Assembly: GCA_964501505.1 (NCBI GenBank)
Contig: CAZCSY010000014.1
Span: 1 to 25,530 of the forward strand
Origin: CAZCSY01 sp964501505
Lineage (GTDB): Bacteria > Omnitrophota > Gorgyraeia > Velamenicoccales > Velamenicoccaceae
DNA: 25,530 nt
Direction of reading: 5' to 3'
Below, piece by piece: positions 12,001 to 18,000 of the stretch (positions within the stretch are counted from its first letter, which is position 1; each line of letters begins with the position of its first letter). Under the pieces are notes generated by a model. It was not told where the DNA came from and made no database searches. It saw only the letters and a list, made by a program, of their open reading frames with translations. The translations under genes and the position numbers were made by a program.

Positions 12001-15000
12001 CTTGTGACCGGCCTGAAGGTTCTGGACCTGGGCCGCTTTAGGAATCACCTGCAGGACGTTTACGCGAAGAAGCATCTGGGTCTGCAGAGCTTCACGCACG
12101 AGGCCCTTATCGAAAAGGCCGGAGGCGCCGCCAACCTGAGCGTTGAGGACAGGCAGTTGGCCCGGTCATTGAGAGGCACGCCGGGTTCCCGCAAGCTGCT
12201 CACGGGGTCAGAGCGGATCTCCTTCAGGGACGACCTGAAACACTATGTCAAACACGACGCCACGGCCCTGGCCGTTGTCTTGACGTCATACCTGTCGCCG
12301 GTCGTCAGTCTCCTCAACAGAAAGTTCTTCGGTTCCAACGCCTCTCTGGATCTTTACCCTCACGTTGGATTCTGGCCCAGTTTCGGTTACATGTCCATTA
12401 TCAGTGCAGAGATCGGCGGCGTGGTCGATTCGAGCTACGCGCTCTCCCAGCACCCGGTCTTCTGGGTCGTAGGGGAGCCGGTCTATCGCGTTGTCGAGGC
12501 CCTGGAGCTTAAGGCCTTGAGCTGGGGGCGCAATGCGATCAGCGGCATCGAACACCACCTGGGCGTCGATGTGACACAGATCGTCCACGAGTCTCTCGGC
12601 GGAAAACAGGATATCCGGACGTGGCAGAACAACAGAAGCCGCTCGGAAAGAATGAATATTGTCTTTCGCGCCAACAGGCTCTTCAAGGACCTTTATCAGG
12701 ACAAAGAATTAAGAGAGTTGGCCAGGGACCAGAAGCACTTTGAAGACGCCTTGTTCATCCTGTATGGCATGACAGAGGCGAAGGACAGGTTCGGGGCCGA
12801 TGACAGGGACTTCCTGGCGCAGGGCCTGAGGACGGTCTTGGATGTCCAGGATCTCGTGCAGAGCACGTCCGAGGTGCAGCGCCCGGCCGCGCCGCCGATG
12901 CCAGACCTTCCCGCTCCCGATAGCATTGATCAGAAGGGCTGGTTCTCAGGTGCCGTCTCTTCGTTGTGGGATTCCTTCAAGAGTTTCTCTATTTCGCCGG
13001 CCCACGCGGCGTCTTCGGAATTCTCGGGGTCGAGACAGACTTCGCAAGGGGCGGTTGAAGTGCGCAGGAAAAAGGAGACCTTCGAGGCCGCCGCGGCCCA
13101 TCAGCACAGGCTCGACAGGAACCCGAAGACGGCCGACGTACCATATGCCGCCAAGAGTGACCAGAATGAGTTTAGCCTGAAGTCGCCGCCTTCGCTCGGT
13201 CTTTTTGAGAAGGGTTTTGCAGACCTCAAGAATTGGGGGAGGAAGTTGACGGTCGGATTCCTCATTGCTTTGAACACGTTTCCGATGGCGCCTGCCTATG
13301 CCGTCGAGAAACTACTTGACCAACCCGCGCCGATAGCGCAGGAACAGACCAGGGAGGTGCCGCCGGCCGCGGTGCCTGAAGTTGTAACGCCGGCCACGGC
13401 GCCTGAAGTTGTAACGCCGGCCACGGCGCCTGAAGTTGCAACGCCGGCCGCGGCGAAGCAGGAGAAGACGGATGTGCGCAAGTCCTTTGCCGAGGAGTTC
13501 CCGGCCCTGGCGAAACTGGGCGAGCTCTCTACGGAATCCCTCGACAAGCTCTTTAAGGAAGCAGACCAGGCTGTCGCGGCCGGGAATCTTGGGAAAGCCA
13601 AAGAGATCCATAAGCAGCTGGATGGGAGAGTCGACCCGTTTGACTCCAGGCCCTTCTTCTTGACTCAGGCCATTGAAAATGAGGCCTCGGTTCAGGTACC
13701 TACGCCTCAGGCAGCTGTCCTGCCCGAGACCAGGAGCGCGCAGGCCGCTTATTACGAAGTGAAGAAGGGCGATACCTTGTGGGATATCTCCCGCGTCAAG
13801 CTCGGCGATCCGTTCTCCTGGCAGAAACTGGCCGACAACTGGAACAGGGAGAATCCGTCCAAGCCTATCAAGATCAGGACGGTTGATAAAGACACCGTTA
13901 TCGCGTACATCTATCCTGGTTGGAAGATTCCGTTCTCCGACGCCGCGGCCGAGGGGGTCAAAACGCCGGCATCCGGACCGGAAACCATCAAGGAAGACCT
14001 CAGGCTGTCTTCTCTGAAGGCTGAGGCGCAAAAGGCTGTCGAGGCATCGGTCGAAGCACAGAAGACGAAAGCTGCGCCAGCCCGCGCCACGCAGGACGCG
14101 GTGAAGACGCCTGAATTCCCGGCGGACATTCAGAAAATCGAAGAGGCGCTGAAACAGGGTAAGCCGTTGGGTGAGGTTGTCGGTAAGATTACCCCCGACC
14201 ATATCCGGTACTGGGAATATAAGAACCGTCAGCAGTTGGAGAAGGTCAACCAGGAGCTGGCCCAGCTGAGGGCCAAGGCCGAGGCCGTTCGGGCTCAGGA
14301 AGAGAGCCGTATCGCGGCAGAACGGGCCGGCCGGCAGAAACAGGCCACAGAAGGTATCCGCGTCACCGAGAAGAAGATCGTTGAAGTCGGCGCCAGCCAG
14401 AAGAGGATCCGGGCCACGGTCGCGGACGCCCGGGAGAACCTGAAGACTATCGCCGCCACCGGGTTGTTGATCGAGCACACCAAAGACAACAAGGAAGGGA
14501 ATAACGCTTACACCTATGGCAATGCCGTCGCGGCCATCTCCCGCATGGATAACGGTGAGTTTGCCAGGGCTCAGCAGGTACTGGATTTCTATGTGCGCGA
14601 GTACAGGGAACAGAAGAAGCGCGGCGCCTTCCAAGGGTTTGCCGAAGCGTACGACGCCACCACGGCCGACGTCAGGCGGGATGCCATCAGGACGGGCAAC
14701 CAGGCCTGGATCGGTTTTGCGGCCGCGACCTTTGTGGAAAGGACCTCCTCCATGCCGAAGTTCGCTTCCGCGCGGCCGGCCTATATGGAGATGACGCAAG
14801 GGATCGGGCAGTGGCTCTTGGACAGGCAGACGGTCGAGGGCAACCTCCTGGTCTCCCAGGGCGATATGATCCTCAGGGACCGCAAGCACGATATCAAGTG
14901 CCTCGATAAGGGATTGTGGGCGGTCGAACCGATCCGGGGCGTCAGCCTCGAGCATAACATCGACGCCCACGCCTTGTTTAGGATCCTCTCCATGGCACCG

Positions 15001-18000
15001 TACATCAAAGACAAGGCCTCCTATCTGCAGGGCATCCGTAAGATCGAGCAGGCCTTGCCGCGTTTCTATTATAAAGAAGAGCCCCTCTTCGGTCGCAATA
15101 GCGGGTACCTCTTCCGTGGTATCGACGCAAACGGCCAGCTGGATAAGGTCTACGCGACGGACATCCAGTCTTGGGCCATCCAGGAGGTCGGCCCCCAGAA
15201 GCTGCGGGCGTTAGGTATCGACCCCGAGTACCTGTTGAGGAGCATAGAACGCCAGGCAGGGGTGGAGGTGGAGTACAGGCATCCCAGCGGGACGACGGTC
15301 AAGGTCAAGGGGTTTGATTATATCGGGCACGATTACAGGAAACAGATCAATCGGCCCGCGATGGTCACGCCTGAGTGGACGGCGCAGGTCATCGGTTCGT
15401 ACCAGGTCATGGGCAAGAACGAGGCGGCGTCACGGTACCTGGCCGAGTTGCAGAAGATGGTCCATGAGCACACCCTGCCCTACGCGTCCTTGGCCAATGT
15501 GCCGGTCGGGCACGGTTGGAACACGCCCAACACGAAATACAACCTGACATCGACGGCGTATTATCGGATCGCGCAGATGGGCGACAATCCTTTCACGACG
15601 GAGCTGGAGAACAGGGGACCCGTCACGATGAGCCCGGAGGCTCTGGACTTCACGAAATTCACACCGGTGGACAAAGGGCTCCTGGGCGTGTGGGCGACGG
15701 AAAAAGACTTCCTGAAGGCGGCGCAGGACCTGTTGACCCTGAAAGCGAAGGTGTTTAACGCGTACAAGAGGGAAGGCCAGTTCAAGAAGGAAGAGCTTTT
15801 GGCCTTGTACGTCGGTTTGAACGAACTCTCATCGTCGCTCTTCAGCTTCGGCGGCGGGGACTGGAGGATCGGCGTCAACCTGGGCGGCGAGCTGGGCGCG
15901 ATCTCCGAGCTCATCAATGTGGGTTGGGGCATCGTCGACAAGATCAACGCAGGCAGCGTCTCGACCATTTCGCCTCTGGCCTGGGTTGCCCTTGTGGACG
16001 CGGCCCTGAACGTGGTCCAACAGCCCCGCATGAAGGAGATGCGCGGCCGTGGCGGCATCCTCGTCACCGACAAGAATTGGTTCACCGAAGGGCTTAATTT
16101 GGGGATCATTCGGATCAGCCCGACCAAGATCACCTTCTTCGGCGATCACTTCAAGCTGATCAGCGTCGACTGGGGCGACATGATCATGTTCCCCGAGTTC
16201 TCCGGAGACGCCAACGGCTTCGGTGCTACCAAGACCAAGACGTTCATCAACGTGACCAACCTCCTGGAAGACCTGACGCCGTTCCTCGCCAACCACGTCG
16301 TGAAGGGAGAGAAGAGGAACTACACCGCCGTCGTCATCTACGGGGACAGGCAGAAGGCCTTTATGAGGGACGCCCTGCTGAACACCGACCCCGACATCGA
16401 CTACCTCGTGAAGAGGGTCGACGAAGAGCAGCAATTGATCAAATACAACAGGCAGACACACCAGACTACGGTGGTCCTGAAGGCGCCGATGTACTTTGCC
16501 AACACGCCTGAGGCACTGGTGAAGAACAAGGGTCTGGAGACCCAGACCTTCCTGCAGGATACAGGCGCCTGGATGGAGGAGGGCGTCTACAAGGTGCCCG
16601 GCCTCATCGACCTGACGCGCACGAACACGTATATGGAAAACGTCAGCAAGTTCGGTCTTGAGGTGGACCCGAAGACCGGCGCGATCCTCCCGTACCCGAC
16701 GATCAACGATATCCCGCCGGTGGTCTGGAGGACGGTCCCGCAGATGACGGGCAACGCATACCGCGTGACCGCGGACGGCAAGGTCGAGATTTCCAGGGAC
16801 GTCGTGCCTGTCAATCCGCACACGGGCAACATCGTGATCCCGGGCGGCCAGATGGCCCTGATCCAGCACTTTATGGAAAAAGGCCGGACCGGCAAAAGGA
16901 TCGTGCAGCAGGTGGTCAACGGCCCGTCCTACCACTTTGTCCTGGAAGAGAACGACAGGCCGAAATCGATCCAGACCCTGCCCAAGGGAACGCAAGTCAA
17001 GATAGCCGGTTTGAAGACCGCCCTGGAACAGGACAAAGTCATTACCTATGACGCCCGCTATACGCACAACAGCCTCTATGAAAATAACGGCAAGAAGTTT
17101 GCGTTCATTGACGAGCGGACGGTTCAGGTGCCGGAAGCCATCGTCTACACCTTCAGGAGCGAACGGCCGTTCACGTATGCTTTCTATAATGCCAACGAGA
17201 TGGCCGGTCTCAAAGTCCAGAAACTGCAGGAGCCGATGACCGTTTACTTCGGCAACGACTGCGTGACGGTCGAAAAGAAGGACGACCTGCCCGCCCCGAC
17301 GGTCGCCTTCGGTGAGCCGTATGTGGCCCAGGGCGTGACCAAAGACGGGCAGACGACCCTGGTGCCCGGCATCGTCGAGTATGCCAGAGACGCGCGAATG
17401 GAGGACAAGAACCTCTTCGGTCTCGAGATCGACAGCAAGACCGGAGAGAAGATCCCCCACGTTACGCCTCCGGTAGGCGGCATCGTGAAGGGTTCGCTCA
17501 CCCCGTCAGGAGAGGTTCGGTCTGTGGTCGCACCGCTCGTCCCGGAAGAGCCTTTCCTGCAAGACCAGGCCTATTTGAGCTACCTCGTGAATCTGAAAAG
17601 GTTCGCGGAAATGGCCCAGAATATCAGGGTTCAGGGCGTCCAATCCGCCGGCAAGCTGTACAGCGAACTGCCTGAAGTCGCCGAGAACGTCCGTATCGAC
17701 CTGGATACGAAACTCGGCTTCGAATGGATCATCCGGCAGCAGGAACAGACGCTCAAAGAGATGCAGAACCTGCAGAACATTTTGCTCTCACCAGGCTACG
17801 TGGATGATCAGGGTCAGCTTTATGCCGCCGGTGTGGTGCAGGAAGAGAACGGTGTATACTCTATCATCGACAATCAGGGCCAGCGTGTCTCGGTGCTGCC
17901 GACCACCAGACAGATGGAGCTCAACGCGCTGACAAACCTGGACAGCGAGACGCAGAAGATCCAGGCCGATATTCAGGCGCTGGAGACGCAGATCCAGGAA

